Shown here: positions 43,526 through 55,124 of the stretch, piece by piece
Layout of the letters: the number at the start of each line of letters is the position of its first letter
Numbering within the stretch: the first letter of the stretch is position 1
From: Branchiostoma floridae
Taxonomy: Eukaryota; Chordata; Leptocardii; Amphioxiformes; Branchiostomatidae
Direction of reading: 5' to 3'
Assembly (NCBI RefSeq): GCF_000003815.2
Contig: NC_049981.1
Coordinates: 4,312,437 to 4,376,436, forward strand
DNA length: 64,000 nt
The notes under the pieces: model-generated
What the model was told of the DNA's origin: nothing
What the model saw: the letters and a program-made list of their open reading frames with translations, nothing else
Database searches by the model: none
Position numbers and translations under genes: made by a program

Positions 43526-46302
43526 TGCACGTGTAGAAGGGCTATTTGGTTAAAGTGACGGATCCATGCATGCATCCATACAACCGCTTCTCCCGTCTCA
43601 TAGCCGGTGCTACGCACCGACAAAAATACGACATACGTCGATGAAGGTTAGACATCCATGTAATAAGATACGCTAAAAAGTAGTTACTCAAACAACTGGA
43701 TATGATTTTGGAAAGGCTCAGCGTTCATATTCTGTGTCCGTTCGTTTTGGTCATTTCTTTTACTTCAAGACTCTCAAAGCAAGTCAGATTTGGAGCCGTA
43801 CGTGTGTCTGGTGGTAGGTTGTTCCAGACATTGGGTCCACGGTAGGCTATCGATCTTCTGATGGTCTCTTGTTTAGGTACAAACGTGTCTAGGGCGCCAG
43901 CTTTTGTATCTGTATCTACAAACGAGATGTCGAACTGTAACTTTGTTTTCTGGCTGCCTGCAGATACATGTACTTAATGAGGTTGTTTGTACAGTTTTTA
44001 CATCGAGTCCCGGAAATCTCCGATAGTTCTAGGAAAATACGAATTTTTGAACACATCAATCCTAGCTTCATATCTCATGAGGGCACCTGCTTCCAGCTGA
44101 TTCTACATTTACGTTGTAGTCATTACGGTAAACATTCCATAAGTCATTAGATCAGACTGCAAGATTTGCGTTGGGCAAAGACTTTATTTGGATAATGATA
44201 AATAGCTTGACATAATTTTAGTTATAACCATAAGTTGTGCGTTGGTTTTGGAAGGAAGGTTTACGTATTATATTTAAAATATAAAAGAAATCGGAGAAAA
44301 TAACAAAATAGTGCCGCAGTGAGCCAACCCCGCAGTGACGCAAGCATGACGCAAGTGCAGTGAGAGGGCACCTTAACGATACTGCATACATAGGTGTGAC
44401 AACCTGGCTAATATTCTTCTGCTTCTCACGTTTTCTAACACGTGAGAAGCCAGGGGCACTTCTTCAGAGTGGATTCAGACTGAGCAGTTTGTAAGCACGA
44501 AATGTATGATATACATTGTACATGGAAAAGCAACAACACAAAAAAGCTGAACAATTGGGTTATATTTTACGCAAATATATCTCTTGATATACAGGTTCAT
44601 TTTTCGAAAGTGCACATTAATTTTCACAGCAAAACATCCACAGAAACCACACATCTTTTCTCCAATGCAAATAAGTAACACACGATTCGACCCAGTTGTC
44701 AGTTGTATGCAGAAATAGTCCTGCTGCTCTACAAAGTGCTTTATTAAACTCTCGAAAGGCAATTGTCTGAGTAAGACTTTGTCACGTGTTGAAACGCCTG
44801 ACTCCCTGTCCTCCTTGTGTAACGGTATTACATACATAAATGTAGCAATCATGCTGGTATTCACCTATTTCTCATATTTTTACACAATTCTTCCTGTGCA
44901 TGCCTTTACGATTTACTGATTTACAGTTGGGATGTGGTCACGCTGCAAATTGCCTGGCATGACAGATCTTTCTGTTTGATAGAAACAGATTGTTCCAAAT
45001 AATCGCTGTATTTTTATGAAGCATTTCATAGCGCAGACGCACTACTTTTTTGCATACATAATTCCGAAAACCTTTCGCCTGTATCGAACTATATCTAGCC
45101 TCGATCAACTTCGAGTGGAGTTGGCTCTTTTGTTTGGATTGGGGACTGGTTCGCGATTTTAAACATTGGCTAGACTCACTTTTGCTGGGAAAGACAGTTT
45201 GCCGAGGAAGTGAGTTTGCCATAGAAGGAACAAAACCCCTTTCTATATTCCGTCGTCGTCGCCTTCCTTTGTAGCCTCAAAAAAATAAAATGAAATAAAA
45301 AATAAAGTCCATTGGACTAAATCCATCTCCTGTCTATACAAGGGGCGCTGTTAAAATAATAATTATTAAGTGTATAATTTCTGTCCGTCTGTCTAAAAGC
45401 AAATAGCAGAAAAATAATGATACTGTAGTGCGTAAATCGTTAAGGCACGCACATGCAGGTAGACATGTTTTTCAAAAGATGAGAAACATGAATATATCAG
45501 CATGGTTACTGTGTTTATACATGTTATACCGTTACAGAAATATTATCAGAAGACTACTGCATTTATGTATATAGCACAGTTACACAAGGTGGACATGGAG
45601 TCAGCCGCTTCAGCGCGTGATAATAATCCCTACTCAGACGATCTCCTTTGTTACCTGCCAGCGATTTTTGGTAGAGAAAGATCTAGAACTTACGTTGGGA
45701 GTGGACGATCAGTCCAAAGTGGACACATGAAGTATGGTTGGTGGTTGCCCGGTTCTAGAAGTCATAGGCCTCCGTTTCTCGAGTCAAAAACGTTGTTGTT
45801 GGGATATTTTCTGAGGTTTGAGGAAGTTTAAGACCAATAGAATAACTGCATCTATAGCAGTCCTGACGTCTATCAGCCTATGGGCTTCCAAAAAATTACA
45901 CGTTTGGGCTGAAGGAGCCAAAAAAATATACGTGGGCTTTAGTTTTTAAAATCCAGTGTTTTCTTGGACTGATGTAATGATCTTATCACAACTGTCTTAC
46001 ACAAATAAGCAAGATTCTGTTGAATAAGGAGCGAATATAACAATGGCAAATTAGAATACGCGTCTGGACTGAAGAAGTAAATATGTATTCTAATATTGTC
46101 TTTTGATGACCTACAAGTTTTAGCACGTATGGCAAAAAAAAATTAGACAATTGACGAAATATAAGCTTTTTATAAGCGTCAAATCATGCAAAGAATCTGG
46201 AGTGAATAAGTTAAGCTTAATGAAACTCTTCATAGAAGAGACTGACGACTTTACATATATCGACATAATAGCAACAATGTACCTTCTGTACTGGACTATG
46301 GA
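43526..46302. other. Intergenic DNA with inverted duplication arm
   Basis: 44400-44700 matches 48400-49050 in inverted form (TTCTCACGTTTTCTAACACG, CATTTCGTGCTTAC-like words). 45180-45330 (TTTGCCGAGGAAGTGAGTTT, CCGTCGTCGTCGCC) matches about 49800-49920 and 50370-50460 inverted. No gene recognised. Confidence 0.5.
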
Positions 46303-47535
46303 TTACTTTCTCCCGCCAAGGAAAACAAATGTAACTTTTGTGGATGTTTCGCGTAGTGTATAATCAATCCCAATGGGATGACACTTGGATGTTGTCTTAT
46401 GAATACCATTTTCTATAGTAGTTGACGAAGTGGGGTCTTGGTGGTCACTTGATAGTGAGTTGGCGTTGTTGTGCTTCTCAAGATGTTGGCCAAGATGTTT
46501 GGTAGTGTTTTCGTGTCCTTGATCTTGTGTTGATGAAGCATGTTTGGTCGTCTTAATGTTGGCAAATGTGGAGTCGAGGTTGTCATCCCCCAAGTCGGAC
46601 AGATGCTGTAAGACGTTCGTCAGAGAGAGTCCCTTCAGATGAGCCTGGGAATCTTGGCGATCGGTTGACTGAAGAGAAGTGGCGTTGTTGTGATTCTCAA
46701 GATAATGATCAAGTTGTTTGGTGGCGGTTTCGTGGTCTTGATATTGTGTTGTTACTGCATGTGCGGTCGTCTTCGCGGTTGTTGAGGCGAGTTTTTCATC
46801 CCCACAGTTGGTCAGTTGTTGTGCGACGCTAGTCAAAGAGAGTCCCTTCAGATGAGCCGGGCTGGTGCATTTATAACTCTCAGGCTCGGGATAGTTGGGG
46901 ATCGCGCAGGCGTCACATCTCTCGCAATGGTCAAACAGCGAATAATGTTGATGCATGCATTTGAGATCAGTCATCATCCACAACATGGCACAGCTACAGT
47001 CAAACGGATTGCCTCTAATCTTTACTGACGTCAGAGTGGGATGCCCCAGCTGTTCTTTAGTGAAGGATGCGAGTTGGTTGAACTCCAGACTTACAAACGC
47101 CAGCGATAGCAACTTCTGCAGGGCGAGATCAAGGCTGACGTGGGTGAGTCGGTTACGCTTCAAGGACAGCGACTTCAAAGATGGCAGATTTCCGAGGGCT
47201 TCCCAGTCCACGGTCTCGATGCGATTGTTTTGCAGAAAGAGGCGGATGAGATTCTTCAGCACCGGGACATCCGTTAGGTTCCTGATGGCGTTCCCCTGGA
47301 GATCCAAGACGATTGTTATAGCAGGAATGCCCTCAGGAAACGCTGTAAGCTCAAGATAGCGACAGGCCACTGTAGTGCTAGTTACTGGCCCGCCAATTAT
47401 CAACGAATTCGTGCATTTCTGCGGCAAAGTCCGACTTCCCTGGCCACAGGCCATACACAGACACTGGGCGATTAGAAGCACCGGCAGGAAACTCTTTGTT
47501 CGCTTTTGTAACTTGGACTTGACCGCTGTCTTCAT
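46303..47535 (-). CDS. Secreted leucine-rich-repeat protein A
   Basis: 410 aa in one exon. The signal peptide includes FLPVLLIAQCLCMACGQ. About five LRRs follow (FPEGIPAITIVLDLQGNAI, LKNLIRLFLQNNRIETV, LPSLKSLSLKRNRLTHV, LLSLAFVSLEFNQLASF, HPTLTSVKIRGNPFDC), then a C-terminal LRR cap with its Cys set (CSCAMLWMMTDLKC, CERCDAC, YKC). A Thr/His/Gln-rich stalk is present twice in tandem (HLKGLSLTSVAQQL and HLKGLSLTNVLQHL mark the units). No membrane helix or GPI signal is clear, so probably secreted. The ATG is the first one after a possible acceptor TTGCAG (exon start 47571); a donor GAG/GTAAGT at 47959 suggests a 5'UTR exon. Ligand unknown. Its paralog is at 52374-53312. Confidence 0.85.
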   Translation of the reverse strand: MKTAVKSKLQKRTKSFLPVLLIAQCLCMACGQGSRTLPQKCTNSLIIGGPVTSTTVACRYLELTAFPEGIPAITIVLDLQGNAIRNLTDVPVLKNLIRLFLQNNRIETVDWEALGNLPSLKSLSLKRNRLTHVSLDLALQKLLSLAFVSLEFNQLASFTKEQLGHPTLTSVKIRGNPFDCSCAMLWMMTDLKCMHQHYSLFDHCERCDACAIPNYPEPESYKCTSPAHLKGLSLTSVAQQLTNCGDEKLASTTAKTTAHAVTTQYQDHETATKQLDHYLENHNNATSLQSTDRQDSQAHLKGLSLTNVLQHLSDLGDDNLDSTFANIKTTKHASSTQDQGHENTTKHLGQHLEKHNNANSLSSDHQDPTSSTTIENGIHKTTSKCHPIGIDYTLRETSTKVTFVFLGGRK

Positions 47536-48709
47536 TTTGCCCACGGTTTCAAAATTGATTAAAACAAAAACCTGCAATAGAATTTAGATATGAACTGTCA
47601 GCGATGTAATCATTAATCAGGTTCTTTAATATGTTTTTTTCTAATTTGCAATATTTTTCATTTACTCATTTTCTTTGGTTGATGAAGGTTAGACACCCAG
47701 GCATATAAAATTCTGTGACGATTTAGAAACTGTTACTTTGCTAATTTTCTGTTGGTTGTGCCTTATCTAGTTTTGCAGACAACTTGCTAAAGTTCAAGTC
47801 AGCTAGCAGACTTCTTAGTAGTCGAGTACCAAATAACTAGAAAATTACAACCAAATGCGTACATGAACAATATTTCGAAAAAGTAAGGAGTTTGTTACTG
47901 ACCTGTATGCTAGCTTGTCTATAAAATCTTCAAATGAGAAGAAACGCAGCGCACTTACCTCGCTAGATGAAGAAGACTGTTGGAGAATTCTAATACCAAT
48001 ACTGTCTGTTAGTTCAGCAATAGCAGAGGAAAGCAGTCTTGACGTCTTCCTCTTCACACTCTTTCCAAAATGAACCGTCTCTTGTGATAGAGCCAGTAGA
48101 TATGTGGTCTTTTACTTTTAAATATTCACTAAGAAGGCCTTGGACTGTGCATCTCATTTCAAGCAGCCCAGACAAATAAGTAAAAAAAATGGTCGGCTGA
48201 GTTGGGGGAGAAAGCAGGTTACACTGCGATCGACGAAGACAATATGTGTTTTAGTAGTATAGAGAAGTGCACTTCGTCTTTTGAATCGTAACAGCAATTT
48301 CCAGAACTGATCACCTTTGGCAGAAAATCCGACTATTGACAAAAAAACTGGGTTGCTTCGAATCGTCCAATCGATGTATCGGGGCGAAGACGTACATGTT
48401 AATCAAGCACTTCGTTGAACAGACGGCAGAGTTCTGCATATATTTATGTAATACTGACAGCAGGACCGAACTATGCTTATTCATTTTGCGTTGTGTAGAA
48501 AACATTATGTGATTTCTGTGGATGTTTCCTTGCTGTATTTTGCCAGGCTGCTCAAGGGAACGAAACAGGAAAGTGTATATAAAGACAAAGGCCCAAAACA
48601 GGACTCATTATTCACGTTTTGTGCGTTTTCTGAGCTTGCATTTTATGTCATACCTTTCGTGCTCGCAAGCTGCCCAGCCTGAAGCCACTATGCAAATGTG
48701 CCCCTGACA

Positions 48710-49032
48710 TCCGATGACATGTGTTAGCAAACGTGAGAAGCGGGTGCCCCTGACATCACATGTGTTAGAAAACGTGAGAAGCGGGTGCCCCTGACATCAC
48801 ATGTGTTAGAAAACGTGAGAAGCGGGTGCCCCTGACATCACATGTGTTAGAAAACGTGAGAAGCGGGTGCCCCTGACATCACATGTGTTAGAAAACGTGA
48901 GAAGCGGGTGGCCTTGACATCACATGTGTTAGAAAACGTGAGAAGCGGGTGCCCCTGACATCACATGTGTTAGAAAACGTGAGAAGCGGGTGCCCCTGAC
49001 ATCACATGTGTTAGAAAACGTAAGAAGCGGGA
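48710..49032 (+). repeat. 41-bp minisatellite, 8 units
   Basis: Unit GTGTTAGAAAACGTGAGAAG followed by CGGGTGCCCCTGACATCACAT; unit 1 has GCAAACG and unit 5 GGCCTTG. A single inverted unit occurs at about 44420-44465, so the expansion happened after the inverted duplication. Confidence 0.93.
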
Positions 49033-49168
49033 GAATATTAGCTAGTGGTTGCCATCTACAGGTATGTATGCGGTATCGGTTCATAAGGTTGAAAGAGAGA
49101 TCGTGCACTTATCAGCGTGACCATATCCAAACTGTACGATATTACTGCTTAATTAAAACAAGTTTATG

Positions 49169-49290
49169 GAATCGTGTGGCGCAATCGGTAAGGTGTTTGG
49201 CTCAGAACCAAGAGGTCCCGGGTTCGAATCCTGCTATGTCCCCGATGTTTCCCTTAAGCTAAGAGCACAACCCACCGTACATGCAATTTG
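49169..49290 (+). repeat. tRNA-derived SINE
   Basis: GTGTGGCGCAATCGGTAAGG (A box) and CCCGGGTTCGAATCCTGC (B box), with an anticodon-like stem TTTGG/CCAAG and loop CTCAGAA. The acceptor ends do not pair, and a AAGCTAAGAGCACAACCC tail follows, as in the SINE copies near 22300 and 22494. Confidence 0.6.
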
Positions 49291-50463
49291 TCCGTAAGTT
49301 TTTTGGTAGGCAACGTCCACCACGTATTTCTGAAAACGCCCAGGCTGTACAGGGCAGCGCAGGCGCGTTTCCCGCACTGGCACGTACAGGGGGCGAATCC
49401 GCCGCCCGATGGCACACAAAGCTTTGCCTGCACGTAAAGTTCTGCGGCGTGTCTGCGTGCTCCAAAATCCGTCCGATTCCCTAGGAGTTCTTACGGAGGC
49501 GGTACTTACCACTAATTTAATTACGGATCCCAAAACATTGCCCATGTTTTGGCACGTAGACAGCACGTATTTGCACGTACGGCGGGTTGTACCCTTAGCT
49601 TTATTTAGGAAAGGTACTTTATACGGTCAGGCGGACAGATTGATCAGTCCAGGAAGGTGTACTGTTGAGGGTTAAACATGTCTTCCTGTGCGTGCCTTAA
49701 CAACAAATTGACAGGCTATTGCATTATAATTTTAAAAAAAATTCATTTGCTTTCAGAAATGATTCACATTAGATAATTATTTTGTCAGTGCCCCTTTAAC
49801 ACACAGGAGATAATTAAACTTAGTCCAATAGAAGTTTAGAGGCTATAACGGAAGGCGGCGACAACCGAATATAGAAGGGGATGTGTCCCTTCCATGACAA
49901 ACTCCCTTTCTCGGCAAACTCCTTTTCACGACACAAGTGAGCCTAGCCAATGTTGAAAATCTTTTTAAACATGTCTTCCCGTGCTTGCCTTAACGATAAA
50001 GTTACACGCTTCTGTGTCATAATTGTTTGTAAATATTTCCTTTATGACAGACAGAAACGATACACATCAGACATTTATTTTATCAACGCCCCTTGATCAG
50101 AAAATAGATAATTAAATTTATGTCATACCTGTGACGCGAAAACGTTCGATACGGTTGTTCCGGACCGGATGGTAACTTTCCGTACGGCCCGGGGTTATCA
50201 CACGGGCTCCATTCGAATAAATCGAACTGTTTCGAGTGGACCGAGTGCCGCGCCATCGACAGTTCGAATACCTGATTCGGACGTTGGAACATTACTGTTG
50301 CAACGCTTATTTTTCGAGGGCAACAAATTTGTTCAACTTCTGGCGCATTTCGCATCAAAACATTAGACTTTTTGAGGCTATAAAGCAGGGCGGCGACGAC
50401 CGAATGTAGAAGGAGGTTTGCCCTTCCTCTGCAAACTCCCTTTCACGGCATTTGAACCTAGCC
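49291..50463. other. Intergenic DNA with duplicated arm segments
   Basis: Two direct copies of a ~120-bp segment (about 49830-49950 and 50370-50460) contain GAGGCTATA, GGCGGCGAC and CAAACTCCCTTTC words. 50105-50350 holds a G+C-richer stretch with TTCGAATA/TCGAACTG words. No gene recognised. Confidence 0.45.
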
Positions 50464-50465
50464 TA

Positions 50466-51043
50466 CGAGGGGCGTTCAATAAGTGATAACTCTGACTCAT
50501 TTCCCATAGCAGGAGATTAATGAAACTTGGCACAGTTATTAGTCTTTCTCTTCATAGAAACCACCCAGAGTTATGCATTTCTCCCATTGTTTGATGCAGC
50601 TCTGGACACCGTTTTTGTAGGACACCCCAGGTTGGTCCTCCGACAGATGCCTCATCAATGGCAGAAGAGGAACGACCAGGTCTGGAGGCTGTTTCCACAG
50701 ACTTCCGGCCATGTTTGAATTCAGGATGCCAGCGTTTTACAAGGTCATATGATGGGTCATCATCACCATAAGTTTCTTTCATTTCATCAAAAGTCTCTTT
50801 TGGTGTGCGTCCTTTCAAATACAAAAACCGGATCACTGCGCGACACTCAACTGGCTCCATTTCACACCTGGTCCATTTCACACCTAACTCAGTTCAAACA
50901 ACAGTAAATCAGAAACCACAATTAGTTCAGAACTCTTTTTTGCAACATAAACTATAAAGATATAAATCATTACACATGCAAAATTTCATCTAGATCAGAC
51001 AACTGAAAATGGGTCAGAGTTATTACTTATTGAACGCCCCTCG
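50466..51043 (-). mobile_element. Mariner-derived element with deleted transposase, copy 2
   Basis: Same ends and length as 40217-40794, flanked by TA (50464-50465, 51044-51045). It lies inside a duplicated arm segment. Confidence 0.88.
50552..50881 (-). pseudogene. Truncated mariner transposase (DNA-binding part only), copy 2
   Basis: 109-aa ORF nearly identical to that at 40303-40632 (changes such as R for H in VECRAVIRF and D for A in GDDDPSYD). It shares the same internal deletion. Confidence 0.75.
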
Positions 51044-51045
51044 TA

Positions 51046-52355
51046 TGTTGAAAATCGCGAACCAGCCCCCAATCCCAACAAAAAAGCAAACCCGCTCCAA
51101 GTCTACGATGGAGGCTAAGATGTAGTTCGATACAGGCGAAAGGTTGGCGGATTTACATTATGTATGCATAAAGAATTAGTGCTTCTGCTCTAGTCAAGTC
51201 AAGTCAAGTTTATTGCACAACGATTGTATCAGGTACAATGTATGGCAAGTAACATGTATTACTAGCAACTACGAACTATCTACATGAGTATACAAATCTA
51301 ACATAATAGAAAATAAGGCGGCATAGTGTATTTTACATTGTTAAAGCACGACTTCTCTTTTGCATAGCATTATATATATATTGGCCTAGGTGGACAGATA
51401 TGGAGTCGGGACATGATAGAATTACATTGAATATTTCTCTACTTGTATTAGGTAGTGTGTGTGAAATGTTTCATGAAAATGTAAGTCCAGATTCTCTGAT
51501 TATACGATTCAAATGCAGCTCTGCTTGTTTTAAAATGATTGGAGTTTTTTGCCTAATGTTACCAGGTATATAAAATTGGTGGTCATTAAAAGGTTGTGTT
51601 CACTATTGTATACTTAGTCTAGCAGGCATACAAAAAGTCTTTTTTTATCTACCCACGTATTTCAGTTATCAATAAGATGTGTAACCTTCCCCTTTACCCC
51701 ATTCGACTACAGAATCTTACTTATTTGTCTGGGATTCTTTGTACAAACAAAGAAAACGCTGAATATTATAATCTAAAGTCTGCATAGGCCTGTTGGTTAC
51801 ATGTATATCACAGCAGGCGGTTCATTTTGCTGAGAATAGGAGCAGGTAGACATCAGAACTGCTATCCTTTAGTGTTAAACTTATAGGGCAGTTTTCAATC
51901 TCTACAGCGAAAAGGGTGGGTCATTTTTCTTCTCGTTCTAACATTTTACAGACAAGCTAGCATACAGGTCAGTAACAAATCCTGTACCTTAGGAAATCAT
52001 TTCCACGTACTCATTTGGCTAATATTTAAGTTATCTGGTATTGGACTTCTGAGTATCCTGCTATAGCGCTAGCTAAATTCAAGTTTTATTAATTAGAAAG
52101 TTGTCATTCAATGGAAACCAATTTACATATAAAGAAGAGCAAAATATAGCAAAATGAGAAATACACAGAAAATTGTGAGTTTGCTGTTACACAATCACGT
52201 ATCTTATATATATGGATGTCTAACCTTCATCAACGTATTGATAATGAGTTGAAGCAGAATAGCATAAATATAAGGAAGCATGAAGAACCCGTTTGGAATT
52301 GCAAAATCGTTGATTAAGAAGTCAAAATTTAATTCGATTCCATGTCCTTTTAAAG
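51046..52355. other. Upstream region of LRR gene B, duplicated sequence
   Basis: 51460-51920 recurs, partly, at 53940-54140 and at 54230-54660 (words CCAGATTCTCTGATT, ACGATTCAAA, CACTATTGTATACT, GACGGTTCATTTTG). 51950-52110 matches the region upstream of LRR gene A in inverted form (GCTAGCATACAGGTCAGTAA). Confidence 0.55.
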
Positions 52356-52373
52356 GTTAAAGTCGTTGGGAAA

Positions 52374-53312
52374 ATGAAGAAGTTCAAGATACAAACACGA
52401 AGGAAGATTCGCCTGCCTGTGCCTTTACTCTTCCTGTGTCTGTGTATGGCTTGTAGCCAGGAAGGTCGGGCCTTGCCGCAGAAATGCAGATATTCAAGAA
52501 CGCGCAGCAGGGTGGCATGTAACTTCTTGGAGCTTACAGCGTTTCCTGAGGGCATTCCTGCTACAACAATCGTCTTGGATCTCCAGTGGAACGCCATCAG
52601 AAACCTGACGGATGTGCCCGTGCTGAAGAATGTCATCCGTCTCCTTTTGCAGGACAACCGTATCGAGACAGTGGACTGGGAAGCCCTCGGAAATATGCGA
52701 TCTTTGAGGACCCTCTACTTGAAGCGTAACCTACTCACCCACGTAAGCCTTGATCTTGCCGTACAAAAGCTGCCATCGCTGGCGATCGTGAACCTGGAGT
52801 TCAATCTGCTCACATCTTTCACCAAAGAACAATTTGGGCATCCCACTCTGATATCAGTGAATGTTGGAAACAATCCGCTCGACTGTAGCTGTGCCATGCT
52901 GTGGATGATCACGGATCTTAAATGCCTGAAGAAATATCATGCACCTTTAAACGATTGCATGATATGTGACGCCTGCGTGATCCCCAGCTACCATAATCCT
53001 GATAGTTATAAATGCACCAGCCCGGCTCGTCTGAAGGGGCACTCTCTGACGAGCGTCGAAGAACATCTGACCAACTGTGGGAATGAGAACCTCGCCTCCA
53101 CAACTGCCAAAATCAAAACGACAAAACCAGCAACATCAACACATGATCAAGGACACGAAACCACTACCAAACATCTTGGCCCATATCTTGAGAAGCACAA
53201 TAACGCCACTTTTCTATCAACCGATCGCCAAGACGCCACTTCGCCAAACACTATCGAAAATGGCCATCACAAAACAACATCCAAGTGTCATCCCATTATT
53301 TATAAACTATGA
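52374..53312 (+). CDS. Secreted leucine-rich-repeat protein B
   Basis: 312 aa, single exon, paralog of the protein at 46303-47535 in opposite orientation. The signal peptide core is LPVPLLFLCLCMACSQ. The LRRs align with protein A (ATTIVLDLQWNAI, LKNVIRLLLQDNRIETV, MRSLRTLYLKRNLLTHV, LPSLAIVNLEFNLLTSF), then the LRR C-cap (NPLDCSCAMLWMITDLKC). The Thr-rich stalk is single, not doubled, which accounts for most of the length difference. It ends SKCHPIIYKL without a membrane helix or GPI signal. Both copies remain open, so both are probably functional; ligand unknown. Confidence 0.84.
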   Translation: MKKFKIQTRRKIRLPVPLLFLCLCMACSQEGRALPQKCRYSRTRSRVACNFLELTAFPEGIPATTIVLDLQWNAIRNLTDVPVLKNVIRLLLQDNRIETVDWEALGNMRSLRTLYLKRNLLTHVSLDLAVQKLPSLAIVNLEFNLLTSFTKEQFGHPTLISVNVGNNPLDCSCAMLWMITDLKCLKKYHAPLNDCMICDACVIPSYHNPDSYKCTSPARLKGHSLTSVEEHLTNCGNENLASTTAKIKTTKPATSTHDQGHETTTKHLGPYLEKHNNATFLSTDRQDATSPNTIENGHHKTTSKCHPIIYKL

Positions 53313-55120
53313 GAAACATCCGTAAATAGTTTCATCAGGTTGGTAGATCAATCGAACAGTCTTCTTCGTTTCACAACCTCTTTTTATTCTTCTGCAGACG
53401 TTTCGGTGATCACGTAATGGTTTTTTTAGTCGGGCATTCACAATCAGTGCATTCAGCCCATTGCCCGTAAAAACATCAGCTGGATTGTTCTAGGTACAGC
53501 CTTCCTCATATGAGACAGAAAGTACATACAGTCACGATTTTACTGTTAAAAATAATCTAAAATATCATACTATTAATTTTTTCTGTGTACTTAAATTTAC
53601 CACTTACTTCTGAAGAGAGCAAAATGTAAAAAAGCGTACCGAGTTAGGCACACTGTCCAGCGTAGCACAAAATTGGAAGGTTACATACACGAAATTGTCT
53701 CACAGTGTTTGCCGCTTGTAACACGCAGCGCGAAAGGTTCATGAACCACATTAATGCATTTCTTATTCAAGTATGTTGTTCAAATCTATGTGTAAAAAAT
53801 TCAGTCATCAAACTTTGACCACTCTCAGGCAACTAGCAATGGAGCGCCATGAGTTTGAGCGCAAGAAAAAGCGTACCGTGTTGGGGCACCTCCCGTTATA
53901 TTTTGGTACAGGTGGGAGGTTGCCGGAATTACAATTTATATATGCAGAAATAGTCTGCACTATGAAATGCTTCACTCCAGATTCTTTGTACGATTCAAAA
54001 TCAGCTCAGCTTGATTCAATTCTTAGATTTTCTGCCAAAAGCTACCAGGTATGAAAATTGTTGGTCATCAAAAGGCGAAGTTTACTATTGTATACTAGCA
54101 GCATACATATCGTATTCTTCGATCTAACCACGTATCTCAGTTAAGCAGTTTTTCCAGTGCAAAGTAAGGTATATTTTGGTACAGGGTGAAGGTTGTCGGA
54201 ATCACAATTTAAAAATGCATATGGAATGCTACATGAAAATGTATGTCTTCACTCCAGATTCTTTGATTGTACGATTCAAAAACAGCTCAGTTTTTTTCAA
54301 GCCTTTGATTTTGGTATGAAAATTAGTGGTCATAACAATTCGAAGTTCGCTATTGTATACTAGTTTATAGAATACATATCGTCTTCTTCGATCTAACCAC
54401 GTATTTCAGTTAAGCAGTCTGTGTAACCTTCTTCTTTTACCCCCACCACAGTAGAATCTTATTGATTTGTCTGGGATACTTGATATGTGATGTGCATTCC
54501 AAAACAATACTGAATATTACAATCTGTATAGATCTGTTGGTTTTATCACAGGAGACGGTTCATTTTGGTGAGAGTAGGAGCACATAGACGTCAGGACTGC
54601 TATTCTTGCAGAAAGTGTTAGCGTTAAACTTCTACAGTACTGGCAAGGAATCGGAAATAGAAAAACATGACCCATTTCAGAACTTTACAAATAACTTTAC
54701 CATATATACTCACCTAATGGAAGTGGAATCTGGCAAAAAACTGTAACAAAGAGAAAGCAATTAACAGATTGTTCCTTATTATGGACCAAATGATGATAGT
54801 GCTGTCTTAAATATATCTCTTATCATTTACTCCTATATTGAAATATGCATATAGACTACGATACTGTGATCCGTAAACCCCATGTATAGAGAACGGATAG
54901 GTGAATTATTGCATTATTTACAGTCAGTAACGCAATGCATCTTCATGGTCTTGCAATGGGACTTAGGATTTAAGATCCCAAAAGACACTCTAGGACGTTT
55001 GCACGTAACGCTTCTGTAAGAACTTGGGGGTTAAAGGCCATGGAAAGGGCTTTTTGACACGAGAGGGGTTTATGGGTTAAATGTGCAAAGATACAAAGAA
55101 AATGACAAAATACATGATAC
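53313..55120. other. Downstream duplicated region, no gene
   Basis: Two partial copies (about 53940-54140 and 54230-54660) of the block upstream of LRR gene B. No third LRR ORF follows, so either the gene copy was lost or only the flank was duplicated. Confidence 0.5.
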
Positions 55121-55124
55121 TTAA

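Noticed and set aside
46566-47359. Plus-strand ORFs over LRR gene A
   Set aside because: Shadow frames of the minus-strand LRR coding sequence.
48710-49032. CRISPR-like array of regular repeats
   Set aside because: The units are contiguous with no unique spacers, and the genome is eukaryotic.
49169-49245. Functional tRNA-Leu(CAG) gene
   Set aside because: A and B boxes are present but the acceptor ends do not pair, the T stem is poor and a SINE-type tail follows.
46303-53312. Lamprey-type variable lymphocyte receptor assembly
   Set aside because: The LRR genes are complete single-exon units with no germline cassette array or GPI/hydrophobic tail, so a VLR-like system is not supported.
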